From Amycolatopsis sp. 195334CR (lineage in GTDB: Bacteria; Actinomycetota; Actinomycetes; Mycobacteriales; Pseudonocardiaceae): a DNA stretch of 64,000 nucleotides. The translations under genes were made by a program, and so were the position numbers. The notes beneath the pieces are model-generated. The model was not told the origin of the DNA and did no database searches. It saw only the letters and a program-made list of their open reading frames with translations. The stretch spans positions 1,178,001-1,242,000 of the forward strand of contig NZ_JAFJMJ010000003.1 in NCBI RefSeq assembly GCF_017309385.1. Reading direction: 5' to 3'. The stretch's first letter is position 1, and each line of letters begins with the position of its first letter. Positions 34,438 through 45,678 of the stretch are shown here, in pieces.

Positions 34438-35967
34438 CTACTTCGCGGCCACCCGGGCGGGTTCGTCCGGTTCGCCCGGCTTGGCCGCAGGGGCGTCGGT
34501 GGACAGCGAGTCGATCAGGCCGTCCCGGTCCGGCGTGCGCTGCGAGAACACCAGCCCGATCACCAGGAACAGCACCAGCGAGGTGAGCAGCGGGTAGGCC
34601 ACCAGCGCCTCCTTCGGCACCTTCACCCCGTTCTGCTGCGAGATGTACAGGCTCGCCCACACCACCAGGCCGCTCAGCGTCGAGGTGAGCGCGGCCGCCG
34701 GGCCCATCCGCCGGAACCACGGCAGCAGGCCGAGCATCAACGGCACCGCGATCGGGCCCATGGTCGCGGCGACCAGGTCGACCACCACCTTGAGCACACC
34801 GCCGTTGGTGTCCAGTGACAACGCGATCGCCATGCTCAGCCCGATGAACACGAACGTGGTGATCCGCGCGAGCTTCAGCTGGGCGTCCTGGCTCATCCGC
34901 TTCGCGCCCTTCCACAGTCTCGGCAGCATGTCGCGGGTGATCACCGCCGAGATCACGTTGGCGTCCGAGGACACCATCGCCATGGTGTGCGAGAAGAAGC
35001 CGGCCAGCACCAGCCCGATCATGCCGACCGGCAGCATCACCTTGCCGAGCTCGATGTAGGCGTCCCCGGCGTTGGTCAGGTCCGGCACGATCAGCGGCGC
35101 GGCCCACATCGGGAAGAACAGCACCAGCGGCCACACCAGCCACAGGAAGCTGGACAGCATCGCCGACTTGCGCGCCGCCGCCCCGTCCGGCGCGGCCATG
35201 TAGCGCTGCGCCAGGTTCCACATGCCGCCGTTGTACTCCAGCGTCTTGATCACGAACAGGGCCAGGAAGAAGGTCGAGGTGTACTCGCCGTTGAGCGGCT
35301 GGCTCCGGTCGGCGGGCAGCTGGTCCCAGATCTCCCAGAGGAACTGGATGCCGCCGAAGTGCGCGGCCACCGCCACGAACATCACGATGCCCGCCGCGGC
35401 CTGGATGATGAACTGGCCGAAGTCGGTGAGCGCGTCGGCCCACAGGCCGCCCATCACGGAGTAGACCATGGTGACCACGCCGACCAGCAGGATGCCGACC
35501 TCGATCGGCACGCCAGCGAACCCGCGCAGCAGGATCGCCACCGCGGACCACTTCGCCGCGATGTCGACCACCTTGAGCACCGCACCGGACCACGCCATCA
35601 GCTGCTGGGTCGGCACGTTGTAGCGCCGGGCCAGGTACTCCAGCGGCGAGGCCACGCCGTGCTTGGCGCGCAAGCGGTTCCAGCGCGCGGCGAACAGCCA
35701 GCTGCCGATGCCGACCCCGACGCCGATGGTCAGCGCCCACCAGACGTACACGGTCAGCCCGAGCCGGTACGCCTCACTGGCGAAGGCCACGAACATGACG
35801 GCGCTGTAGCCCGACATGTGGTGCGAGATCCCGGACAGCCACCACGGCATCCGGCCGCCGGCGGTGAAGAAGTCGACCACGTTCCGGATGCGGTTCTTCG
35901 ACCACAGGCCGATCGCCACCATCACGAAGAAGTAAGCGCCGACCACTATCCAGTCCAGCGTCTCCAT
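34438..35967 (-). CDS. sodium/solute symporter family transporter
   Basis: A 509-residue SSS-family protein with about 13 membrane helices. Family features include FTAGGRMPWWLSGISHHMSGYSAVMFV near 36, the core YSVMGGLWADALTDFGQ near 170, and a polar, acidic C-terminal tail. Substrates of the family range from sugars to amino acids and carboxylates; none can be assigned here. GGGAGGT lies four bases before the ATG. The long upstream spacer has a perfect 14-base palindrome that could be its operator. Confidence 0.9.
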   Translation of the reverse strand: METLDWIVVGAYFFVMVAIGLWSKNRIRNVVDFFTAGGRMPWWLSGISHHMSGYSAVMFVAFASEAYRLGLTVYVWWALTIGVGVGIGSWLFAARWNRLRAKHGVASPLEYLARRYNVPTQQLMAWSGAVLKVVDIAAKWSAVAILLRGFAGVPIEVGILLVGVVTMVYSVMGGLWADALTDFGQFIIQAAAGIVMFVAVAAHFGGIQFLWEIWDQLPADRSQPLNGEYTSTFFLALFVIKTLEYNGGMWNLAQRYMAAPDGAAARKSAMLSSFLWLVWPLVLFFPMWAAPLIVPDLTNAGDAYIELGKVMLPVGMIGLVLAGFFSHTMAMVSSDANVISAVITRDMLPRLWKGAKRMSQDAQLKLARITTFVFIGLSMAIALSLDTNGGVLKVVVDLVAATMGPIAVPLMLGLLPWFRRMGPAAALTSTLSGLVVWASLYISQQNGVKVPKEALVAYPLLTSLVLFLVIGLVFSQRTPDRDGLIDSLSTDAPAAKPGEPDEPARVAAK

Positions 35968-36074
35968 CGCACCTCCCTGAGTTCACCCGCGCGAGTTGTG
36001 TGACGTACGTCTTACGAGCCGATTTCGGTCGTTGGAAGTCTCGGCTGCGAAGTGAATCACACTTGTGACTTACT

Positions 36075-36088
36075 TTCACGTACGTGAA
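36075..36088. promoter_or_regulatory. palindrome TTCACGTACGTGAA
   Basis: A perfect 14-base palindrome about 110 bases upstream of the symporter start. A related ACGTACGT core lies at about 36003-36010. This pair is a candidate operator for the symporter gene. Confidence 0.5.
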
Positions 36089-36137
36089 CACTTTCCAGGC
36101 GTGCGGAAGCGCAGGTGGAGCAGGGGTGACCGGAATT

Positions 36138-36167
36138 CACCCGTTCGGCCGCGCGGCCGAACGGGTG
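36138..36167. repeat. 30-base perfect palindrome
   Basis: Fifteen-base arms without a loop, starting CACCCGTTCGGCCGC. It lies in the 405-base spacer between the symporter and the Rv2175c-like gene. No U tract follows in either direction. Confidence 0.7.
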
Positions 36168-36195
36168 GCGATCAGCGAACTAGGTCGGGCCTCCG

Positions 36196-36330
36196 AAGCG
36201 GCGGAGCCGCTTGCTGTGGGCCGTCAAACCGCACCGCAGCGGGTTCTCAGGTGGCTTCTCGCGAGGACAGCTTCACCGTGGTGAATCGGTATTCATGAGG
36301 TGGAGCTCCCGGAGCGAGAAGCCGCCTGAG
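36196..36330 (+). other. structured spacer, candidate non-coding RNA
   Basis: A 7-base hairpin (36196-36212) is followed by a 17-base inverted repeat with far arms (36246-36262 and 36314-36330). The one non-identical pair is U-G on the plus strand, which favours plus-strand RNA. No credible frame or ribosome site fits here. The remaining bases to 36372 show nothing I can name. Confidence 0.4.
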
Positions 36331-36372
36331 GTTCCGCCACCCGCACCGCCACGCAAACCACATCGAAAACGG

Positions 36373-36741
36373 CTAGAAAGCCATCGCCTGGGCGCGGCGC
36401 TTGACCTCGGTGCCGTGGCTGGTGCGCAGCGCGTTGATCGGCGTGGTGCCGGGCAGGGTGTCGTCCTCGGCGAACAGCCAGCGCAGCATCTCGGTGCGCC
36501 CGAAACCGGCGTCGGCCAGCACGGTGATGGTGCCGCCGAGGCCCTTCACGATGGCGCCTCCGACCAGGAAGACCGCCGGGACCATCAACTCACCGGACCG
36601 CCGCACGGCGATCAGCTGACCGTCTCTGAGCAGTTGCCGGACCTTGTTGGCCGACTGACCGAGTGCGGTGGCCACTTCCCCGAGCGGAAGCACGGCCACA
36701 TCGGCGTCGAGCACGTCATCAGCGACAGGAATCGCACTCAC
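36373..36741 (-). CDS. Rv2175c-like DNA-binding protein
   Basis: A 122-residue winged helix-turn-helix protein (LPLGEVATALGQSANKVRQLLRDGQLIAVRRSGELMVPAVFL) of the Rv2175c family. In M. tuberculosis this protein is a phosphorylation substrate of PknL, encoded beside it; here too the neighbour is a Ser/Thr kinase, on the opposite strand. GTG 36741 (VSAIPVADDV) is the likely start although the frame is open to 36774. Rv2175c phosphorylation in mycobacteria maps to an N-terminal Thr; I see no clear equivalent in this short N-terminus. Confidence 0.85.
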   Translation of the reverse strand: MSAIPVADDVLDADVAVLPLGEVATALGQSANKVRQLLRDGQLIAVRRSGELMVPAVFLVGGAIVKGLGGTITVLADAGFGRTEMLRWLFAEDDTLPGTTPINALRTSHGTEVKRRAQAMAF

Positions 36742-36849
36742 ACCGACACTGTGCCACAGCCCGCGCCCCGGCACCGATGGCGTAACGAAACCTCAACAAG
36801 GTCAACCATCACCCGGTAGGGCACGTCCCACGGTGCATGGTTACGTCCG

Positions 36850-36855
36850 TACGAT
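36850..36855 (+). promoter_or_regulatory. -10 box of the PASTA kinase gene
   Basis: TACGAT eight bases before GTG 36864, suggesting a leaderless or nearly leaderless mRNA. Confidence 0.4.
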
Positions 36856-36863
36856 CGTCAACC

Positions 36864-39110
36864 GTGACACGCACGGAAGCCAGCCTGGTCGGCACGCTGC
36901 TCGACCGGCGGTACCGGGTCGACCGGCTGCTCGCCCGCGGTGGCATGTCCTCGGTCTACCGCGGGGTGGACACCCGGCTCGACCGGCCGGTCGCGATCAA
37001 GGTGATGGACCCGCGGTTCGCCGACGACCGCTCCTTTGTGGACCGCTTCGAGCGCGAGGCCCGCTCGGCGGCCAAGCTGCACCACCAGAACGTGGTGGCC
37101 GTGCACGACCAGGGCCTGGACACCTCGGCCGAGACCGGCCGCGCCTTCCTGGTGATGGAACTGGTCGACGGCGGCACGCTGCGCGAGGTGCTCACCGAAC
37201 AGGGCCCGCTGGACATCGCACTCGCGCTGTCGGTGGCCGAGCCGGTGCTCTCCGCGCTCGCCGCCGCCCACCGCGCCGGGCTGGTGCACCGCGACGTCAA
37301 GCCGGAGAACGTGCTCATCGGCCGGGGTGGACAGCAGGGCGCCGGCGTGGTGAAGGTGGGTGACTTCGGCCTGGTCCGCGCGGTCGCCAGCGCCGGGACC
37401 ACCAGCTCCAGCGTCATCCTCGGCACGGTCGCCTACCTCTCCCCCGAGCAGGTCACGGTCGGCGCGGCGAGCGTGCGCGGCGACGTGTACTCCGCGGGCA
37501 TCCTGCTCTACGAGATGCTCACCGGGCAGACCCCGTACACCGGCGACACGGCCATCTCGGTGGCCTACCGCCACGTGAACGACGACGTGCCCGCGCCGAG
37601 CCAGCTGCGGGCCGGGATCCCGCCCGCGCTGGACCAGCTCGTGCTGCGCGCGACCCGCCGCGACCCCGAGGCCCGGCCCGCCGACGCGGGCGCCTTCCTC
37701 GACGAACTCCTGCGCGTGCGCGCCGAGCTGGGCATCGGGCCGGTCCCGGTGCCGGTACCGCCGCCGCCGGACCTGGACCGCGAGTCGGACGTGGAGAAGA
37801 CCACGCCGCACCTGGCCGCGATCGGGGCGGCGCCGGCCGCCCCGGCCGCGCCGGCCGTAGTACCCACCATGCACCCCCACCCGCACCCCGCCGACCAGCC
37901 CACCGTGCAGAACGTCCCGCAGCCGGGCGCGCACCACCCCGGGCAGTCCGGCCCGCAGACCGTCGTCCAGCACCCCGGGCAGTCCGGGCCGCAGGCCACC
38001 GTGCACCACGCCGCGGTCTCCGGCCCGCAGACCGCCGTGCAGTCCGGGCCGCAGACCGCCGTGCAGGCAGGCCCGCAGGCCGCCGCGCGGCAGGCGCCCG
38101 TCCGGCACGCGACCAAGATGTACGACCGGCCACCGACCCCACCGACTCCACCGCCGCCCTCGCCCCCGGCGGGTACCCCGGCGGCGGCGCACGAGGAGCC
38201 GCCGCCACCGCGCAACCGCAAGCGGCTGTACCTCGTGCTGGGCCTGGTCGTCCTGCTGATCGGCGGCACGATCGGCGCGGCCACCTGGTGGTACTCCGGC
38301 GGCCGGTACGCGCAGATCCCGAAGCTGGCGGGCATGTCGCAGGCCGAGGCCGGTGACGCGCTGCGCGCCGCCCAGCTGAACCCGGCCTACACCAAGGAAC
38401 TGCACAACACCGTGCCCGCGGGCACGGTGATCCGGACCGATCCCGACGCGGGCACCGAGGTGCTGCTCGACGAGCAGGTGTCGGTGGTCGTCTCCGAGGG
38501 CCAGCCGGTGGTGCCCGACATCAAGCCGGGTGCCGACCCAGCCACCGCGGAGCAGTCGATCCGGCTGGTCAAGCTGGAACCGCGGCTGGACCCGAAGCTG
38601 GACGACTACAGCCCGACCGTGCCCAAGGGCGCGGTGGTCAAGGTCGACCCGACCCCGGGCAGCAAGGCCAACATCGGCGACCCGGTCTCGATCGGGCTGT
38701 CCAAGGGTCCGCCCCCGCTGCCGGTGCCGGACGTGACCGGCAAGAGCAAGGAAGAGGCGTTCAAGGCGCTGACCGACGCCGGGTTCCAGCCGTTCGAGGC
38801 CGGGGAGGAGTTCGTGCAGAACGTGCCCGCGGGCAAGGTCAGCAAGACCAGCCCGCCCGGCGGCACCACGGTGACCGGCGGCGACAAGCGCGTCGGCGTG
38901 TTCATCTCCAGCGCCGTCCAGGTGCCGAACGTGGTCGGCCGCTCGCCGAAGGACGCGGCGAAGATCCTGCGCGAGGCCGGGCTCGACCCGGAGTTCAAGC
39001 GCGGCCGGGACGACGAGGGCAACGACTTCAACCTGGTGCTGGAGACCGATCCGCCGGCCGGCACCCCGGTGGGCAAGGGGACCAAGATCAAGATCAGGAC
39101 GTTCCTGTGA
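36864..39110 (+). CDS. Ser/Thr protein kinase with four PASTA domains (PknL locus)
   Basis: A 748-residue membrane kinase. Residues about 15-275 are the kinase domain (glycine loop GGMSSVYRG, K46, HRDVKPEN, DFG, and a Thr/Ser-rich activation loop GTTSSSVILGT). A long Pro/Gln linker with five SGPQT/AGPQA-type repeats follows. One membrane helix lies near 457-478, then four PASTA domains (VPDV/VPNV starts) that normally bind peptidoglycan or muropeptides. GTG 36864 is supported by the -10 box. Genomic position next to Rv2175c marks this as the pknL locus, although as I recall mycobacterial PknL lacks PASTA domains. Confidence 0.92.
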   Translation: MTRTEASLVGTLLDRRYRVDRLLARGGMSSVYRGVDTRLDRPVAIKVMDPRFADDRSFVDRFEREARSAAKLHHQNVVAVHDQGLDTSAETGRAFLVMELVDGGTLREVLTEQGPLDIALALSVAEPVLSALAAAHRAGLVHRDVKPENVLIGRGGQQGAGVVKVGDFGLVRAVASAGTTSSSVILGTVAYLSPEQVTVGAASVRGDVYSAGILLYEMLTGQTPYTGDTAISVAYRHVNDDVPAPSQLRAGIPPALDQLVLRATRRDPEARPADAGAFLDELLRVRAELGIGPVPVPVPPPPDLDRESDVEKTTPHLAAIGAAPAAPAAPAVVPTMHPHPHPADQPTVQNVPQPGAHHPGQSGPQTVVQHPGQSGPQATVHHAAVSGPQTAVQSGPQTAVQAGPQAAARQAPVRHATKMYDRPPTPPTPPPPSPPAGTPAAAHEEPPPPRNRKRLYLVLGLVVLLIGGTIGAATWWYSGGRYAQIPKLAGMSQAEAGDALRAAQLNPAYTKELHNTVPAGTVIRTDPDAGTEVLLDEQVSVVVSEGQPVVPDIKPGADPATAEQSIRLVKLEPRLDPKLDDYSPTVPKGAVVKVDPTPGSKANIGDPVSIGLSKGPPPLPVPDVTGKSKEEAFKALTDAGFQPFEAGEEFVQNVPAGKVSKTSPPGGTTVTGGDKRVGVFISSAVQVPNVVGRSPKDAAKILREAGLDPEFKRGRDDEGNDFNLVLETDPPAGTPVGKGTKIKIRTFL

Positions 39111-39313
39111 TCGGCAGCCGCGGCCGGGTCACCGGCACCATCGGCCCCGGCCTGATCGGCGAGGTGCTGCTGAGCGTGCGCGGCGGCACCGAGGCGTTCT
39201 ACGCCTACCCGGCCGACGGTGAAGAACGATTTGAAAACGGAACCCAAGTCCTGGTGGTGGACTTCGAGGCACCGCGTACGGTCTACGTCCAGCGCTGGCA
39301 GCCGCTCGTCTGA
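39107..39313 (+). CDS. short NfeD-like (OB-fold) protein
   Basis: A 68-residue protein matching the C-terminal OB-fold domain of NfeD: a repeated Gly pattern (GRVTGTIGPGLIGEVLLSVRG), then GTQVLVVDFEAPRTVYV. There is no membrane segment or protease domain. NfeD partners flotillins in many bacteria, and a flotillin gene follows 30 bases downstream. The GTG overlaps the kinase stop (GTGA), so kinase, NfeD-like protein and flotillin probably share an operon. Confidence 0.75.
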   Translation: MIGSRGRVTGTIGPGLIGEVLLSVRGGTEAFYAYPADGEERFENGTQVLVVDFEAPRTVYVQRWQPLV

Positions 39314-39343
39314 CCAGCCACTTCGACTGGGGGAGTCACTGAC

Positions 39344-40840
39344 GTGGATCCGTTGATCCTCGCCGGCGTGATCGTCGGCGCCATCATCGTGCTTTTTGTC
39401 CTGCTGCGCATGCTGTACAAGGTCGCCGAGCCCAACGAGGCGCTGATCATCTCCGGCTGGGGTGTGCGCGTGCAGCGCACCGAGACCGCCGACAGCCTCG
39501 GGTTCAAGATCATCACCGGCAAGGGGGTGCTGGTGATCCCGGGCTTCCAGACCGCCCGGCGGCTCTCGCTGGACACCAGGGGCGCCAACCTCCAGGTCTC
39601 CTGCGTGACCAAGCAGGGCCTGCCGGTGACCGTGCGCGCGGTGGTGATCTACAAGGTGGGCGACGACTTCGCCTCGATCGCCAACGCCGCGCGCCGGTTC
39701 CTGGACCAGCAGGACGGCATGAACAACACCATCCACGAGCTGTTCGCCGGGCACCTGCGCTCGATCGTCGGCGGGCTGACCATCGAGGAGATGATCCACA
39801 ACCGGGACGCGCTCACCGGCGAGATCCGCAGCTCGTCGGCGAACGAGATGATCAAGCTCGGGCTGGTGGTCGACTCGCTGCAGATCCAGGAGATCGACGA
39901 CGAGTCGGGCTACATCCTGAACCTGGGCAAGCCGCACGCGGCCGCGGTGGCCGCCTCCGCCCGCATCGCCGAGGCGCAGCGCGACCAGGAGGCCACCGAG
40001 GCCGAGCAGATCGCCGCCGCGCAGAAGGCGGGCGCGATCCGGGAGAGCGAGATCAAGCAGGCCGGGTTCCAGGCCGAAGTGGACCAGGCGCGGGCGAAGG
40101 CGGGCCAGTCCGGTCCGCTGGCCGAGGCGACCGCGCGCCAGGAGGTCGTGGTCCAGGAGACCAGGGCGGCGGAGCTGGAGGCCGATCTGGCCGAGCAGCG
40201 GCTGCAGTCCGAGGTGCGCAAGCCCGCCGACGCGCGGGCGTACGACACCAGGACCTCCGCCGACGCCGAGCGCGACGCGGCGATCGCCAAGGCACAGGCC
40301 GAGGCGAAGGAGACCGAGCTGCGGGCCGCGGCCGACGCGACCAAGGTGAAGACCGCCGCCGAGGCCGAGGCGCAGGCGACCAGGGCCCGCGGTGAGGCCA
40401 GTGCCGCCGCCACCAAGGCCACCGGTGACGCCCAGGCGCACGCGGCGAAGGCGCAGGGCCTGGCCGAGGCCGAAGCCGCCAGGGCGAAGGGGCTCGCGGA
40501 CGCCGAGGCGGCCAAGGCGAAGGGCCTCGCCGAGGCGGACGCGATCAAGGCGCGGGCCGCGGCGCTGGCGGAGAACCAGGAAGCCGTGGTGGCGCAGCAG
40601 CTGGCCGAGCGCTGGCCGGAGATCGTCGAGGCCGGGGCGAAGGCGTTCGGCAGCGTCGACAACATGGTGGTGCTCAACGGCGCCGACGGGGTGTCCGACA
40701 TGTTCACCAAGGCGCTCTCGCTCGGCGGCACCGGGCTTGGCCTGGCCCGCCAGCTGATGGAGGCGATGGGCCAGACGAGCAAGCCGGCGGAGCCGGAGAC
40801 CAACGGCTCGGTCGTGCCCACCACGACCGACCTGCGCTGA
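39344..40840 (+). CDS. flotillin-like membrane scaffold protein
   Basis: A 498-residue SPFH-family protein. It has an N-terminal membrane helix (about 4-24), then the SPFH/band 7 domain (VAEPNEALIISGWGVRVQRTE to about 200), then a long Ala/Glu/Lys-rich coiled coil (about 200-420) with degenerate repeats such as AKGLAEAEAARAKGLADAEA. Flotillins organise membrane microdomains. GTG start behind GGGGGAG. The upstream NfeD-like gene supports the assignment, and the kinase upstream suggests regulation by envelope state. Confidence 0.92.
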   Translation: MDPLILAGVIVGAIIVLFVLLRMLYKVAEPNEALIISGWGVRVQRTETADSLGFKIITGKGVLVIPGFQTARRLSLDTRGANLQVSCVTKQGLPVTVRAVVIYKVGDDFASIANAARRFLDQQDGMNNTIHELFAGHLRSIVGGLTIEEMIHNRDALTGEIRSSSANEMIKLGLVVDSLQIQEIDDESGYILNLGKPHAAAVAASARIAEAQRDQEATEAEQIAAAQKAGAIRESEIKQAGFQAEVDQARAKAGQSGPLAEATARQEVVVQETRAAELEADLAEQRLQSEVRKPADARAYDTRTSADAERDAAIAKAQAEAKETELRAAADATKVKTAAEAEAQATRARGEASAAATKATGDAQAHAAKAQGLAEAEAARAKGLADAEAAKAKGLAEADAIKARAAALAENQEAVVAQQLAERWPEIVEAGAKAFGSVDNMVVLNGADGVSDMFTKALSLGGTGLGLARQLMEAMGQTSKPAEPETNGSVVPTTTDLR

Positions 40841-40969
40841 ACCACCCCCGGGCGGAACGCGTATTTCCCCCAGGACCGATGAGTTCGCTGCGCGGCCGGA
40901 GTCAGTACCGGTGACGGTGCGCTCCGGGCGCCGCGCGGCCTACAGTCGGCACAGGCGGGAGGAAAGGTC

Positions 40970-41986
<1,017 letters not shown>

Positions 41987-42003
41987 GCCGGGGTCTCGCC
42001 GTG

Positions 42004-42567
42004 ATGCCGGGGACGCTGGCAGGCGGGGTCGACCTGCTGGAGCGGTCGGTCAGCTACGCGCTCGGCTGCCTGCGGCTGGTCACCGACGGGGCGATGGCGA
42101 ATGCCACCCCGTGCCGGGACTGGGATCTGCGGGCGCTGCTGGCGCATTTGGACGACGCGCTCACCGCTTTGGCCGAAGCCGCCGAATTCGGCCGCGTCGG
42201 CCTCGAACCGGTACCGCCGGTACCGGGTGATCCGGCGGCGGCCGTGCGCGCACGAGCGGGTGAGCTGCTCGGGGCGTGGGCTGGGGAACCGCACGCCGAT
42301 CTGGTGTCGGTGGCCGGGGCCCCGATGACCGCGGGCGTCATCGCCGGGGCGGGCGCGCTGGAGGTGGCGGTGCACGGCTGGGACGTCGCGCGCGCGTGCG
42401 GGCACGACCGTCCACTCCCACCGGCACTGGCCGCGGAAATGCTCGGGCTTTCCGCACTGTTCGTCACCGCCGCCGACCGTCCGGAGCGATTCGCCGCACC
42501 GATCGAACCACCCGGCGGGGCCGAACCCGGTGACCGGCTGCTCGCTTTTCTCGGCCGGAGAGCTTGA
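42004..42567 (+). CDS. DinB-fold TIGR03086-like protein
   Basis: A 187-residue MDMPI/DinB-type protein. The N-terminal helix pair has NATPCRDWDLRALLAHLDDALTAL near 35, and the metal-site motif is EVAVHGWDVARACGHDRPL near 118. This is the TIGR03086 pattern, a family of unknown function common in actinobacteria. GTG 42001 directly precedes the ATG used here. It follows the ECF sigma gene by 17 bases and may be co-transcribed as its target or partner. Confidence 0.83.
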   Translation: MPGTLAGGVDLLERSVSYALGCLRLVTDGAMANATPCRDWDLRALLAHLDDALTALAEAAEFGRVGLEPVPPVPGDPAAAVRARAGELLGAWAGEPHADLVSVAGAPMTAGVIAGAGALEVAVHGWDVARACGHDRPLPPALAAEMLGLSALFVTAADRPERFAAPIEPPGGAEPGDRLLAFLGRRA

Positions 42568-42824
42568 TCACACTCGCCTGGGCTAGTCAGCCGAGATTAG
42601 TTACCTGGCAAGGGTTTCACCCCGTTTAGGGCAAAAGGCGGCTGCATCCGACCGGGCATCGGCGGGAAACTCGACAACGACGAATGCGCGGAAGATCAAT
42701 TCTCCCCCTTTCGAGTGAACGAGAGGATGCGTTATCCCCGTGGAAACACCCCGACCATTCCCCTGACACGTCGTGCTGGTGAACTGGTCGTCGATTCCCC
42801 CACTATTCGCCGGAGGTCTGATCG
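42568..42824. other. spacer before the WS/DGAT gene
   Basis: This 257-base spacer is locally A/T-rich for the window. It should contain the promoter of the next gene, but I see no unambiguous -10/-35 pair, no hairpin of note and no gene. Confidence 0.5.
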
Positions 42825-44150
42825 ATGCTCGATGGGCAGCTCAGCGGACTCGACGTGGCCTTCCTGTGCCTGGAGGGCGAACGCACCCCGATGCACATGG
42901 GCGCGGTGGTCACCTTCGACGGGCCGGTGGACACCGACCGGCTGGCCCTGCTGCTCGCCGCCAGGGCGGCCCGGATTCCCAAGCTGCGCAAGCACATTCG
43001 CCCGACGCTGCTGCCGCCGGGCGGCGCGGTCTGGGCCGAGGACCCCGGCTTCGACCCGGCCGCGCACATTCACGTGCACCACGTTTCTTCGCTGTACGAA
43101 CCAGAACCGCTCGCCGCGTTCGCTTCACTGTGGATCGCCGAGCCGCTCGACATGGACCGCCCGCTGTGGGACCTGTCGCTGGTGACCGGACTGCCCGACG
43201 GCCGGTTCGCCGTCCTGCTCAAGCTGCACCACGCGCTCGCCGACGGCGCGGGTGCCTTCGCCATCGGGTCGGGTCTGCTCGACGAACTGCCCGGCGCCCG
43301 CGCGCTCCGGGCGACCACCGCGAAACCCGTCGAGGCCAAGCCCGTGCGCGGCCCGCTGGGCCTGCTGAAGGACGGTTTCTCCGCGGCGTTCGCGCAAGCC
43401 GCGGAGGGCGCGTCGATCGCCTCGTCGGTGCTGCGCGCCGCGCGGCCGTACCCGACCTCGCCGATCTCCGCGCCGAACGCGGACGAACGCAGCCTCGGTT
43501 TCGTCCGGCTGGAACTGGCCGATCTGCGGCGGGTGCGCAAGGCACACGGTGGGACCACGAACGACGTGGTGCTGGCGATCGTGGCCGGGGCGCTGCGCAG
43601 CTGGCTGGTCAACCGGGGGCAGCGCGCGGACGACCGCACGCTGCGCGCGCTGATCCCGGTGAGCGTGCGCGCGCGGCAGCAGGGCAACACCGACGGGAAC
43701 CAGCTGTCCGGGTACCTGTGCGATCTGCCGGTCGGGCTGGACGACCCGGTGGGCAGGCTGCGCGCGGTGTGCCGGTCGATGGACCACGCGAAGGCCAAGG
43801 GCACCGCGACCGGGCCGGGGGCGTTCCCGATCCTGGCGAACCGGCTGCCCGCGCCGGTGCACCGCCTGGCCACCAGGGCGGCCGGGCGGGCGGCACCGCT
43901 GCTGTTCGACACGGTGGTGACGAACGTGCCCATGCCCGGCCTGCCCCTGACCCTGGACGGCGCGCGGTTGCGGGAGATCTACCCGCTGGTCCCGCTGCCG
44001 CCGAACCAGGCACTGGGCATCGCGGTCTCGATCTACCGCGATGCCGTGCACATCGGCCTGCAGGCGAACGGGGAGGCCGTCGCCGACCTGGGCTCCCTGC
44101 GAGACGCCTTCGACAAGTCAGCCGCGAAGCTGGTCGCCACCTGCCCCTGA
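42825..44150 (+). CDS. wax ester synthase/diacylglycerol acyltransferase (WS/DGAT)
   Basis: A 441-residue bifunctional acyltransferase that makes triacylglycerol or wax ester storage lipid. The active-site motif HHALADG is in LKLHHALADGAGAFAIG near 132. Other family segments are LDVAFLCLEGERTPMHMGAV at the start and NDVVLAIVAGALRSWL near 245. GGAGG lies about nine bases before the ATG. The gene stands alone between its upstream spacer and the converging aroG gene. Confidence 0.93.
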   Translation: MLDGQLSGLDVAFLCLEGERTPMHMGAVVTFDGPVDTDRLALLLAARAARIPKLRKHIRPTLLPPGGAVWAEDPGFDPAAHIHVHHVSSLYEPEPLAAFASLWIAEPLDMDRPLWDLSLVTGLPDGRFAVLLKLHHALADGAGAFAIGSGLLDELPGARALRATTAKPVEAKPVRGPLGLLKDGFSAAFAQAAEGASIASSVLRAARPYPTSPISAPNADERSLGFVRLELADLRRVRKAHGGTTNDVVLAIVAGALRSWLVNRGQRADDRTLRALIPVSVRARQQGNTDGNQLSGYLCDLPVGLDDPVGRLRAVCRSMDHAKAKGTATGPGAFPILANRLPAPVHRLATRAAGRAAPLLFDTVVTNVPMPGLPLTLDGARLREIYPLVPLPPNQALGIAVSIYRDAVHIGLQANGEAVADLGSLRDAFDKSAAKLVATCP

Positions 44151-44191
44151 GACAGGCGCGACCTCGCCGCCCTGCCGGAGGCAGGGCCAAA

Positions 44192-45586
<1,395 letters not shown>

Positions 45587-45589
45587 TCA

Positions 45590-45595
45590 AGAATA
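45590..45595 (-). promoter_or_regulatory. -10 box of aroG
   Basis: TATTCT on the minus strand, six bases before the GTG at 45583. It supports a leaderless aroG mRNA and that start codon. Confidence 0.5.
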
Positions 45596-45678
45596 TGCGG
45601 TGACCCCCATCTCCCGGACGGCGGGACGCCAGTCCCATGCACTGAACACCCACTGTCGGTTCATCCTTCACCCACCGG

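Noticed and set aside
34378..34818. Frames starting MNVAFTA at 34378 and near 61209
   Set aside because: Both begin inside the palindromic repeat, explaining their shared N-terminus; the rest overlaps real minus-strand genes or repeats.
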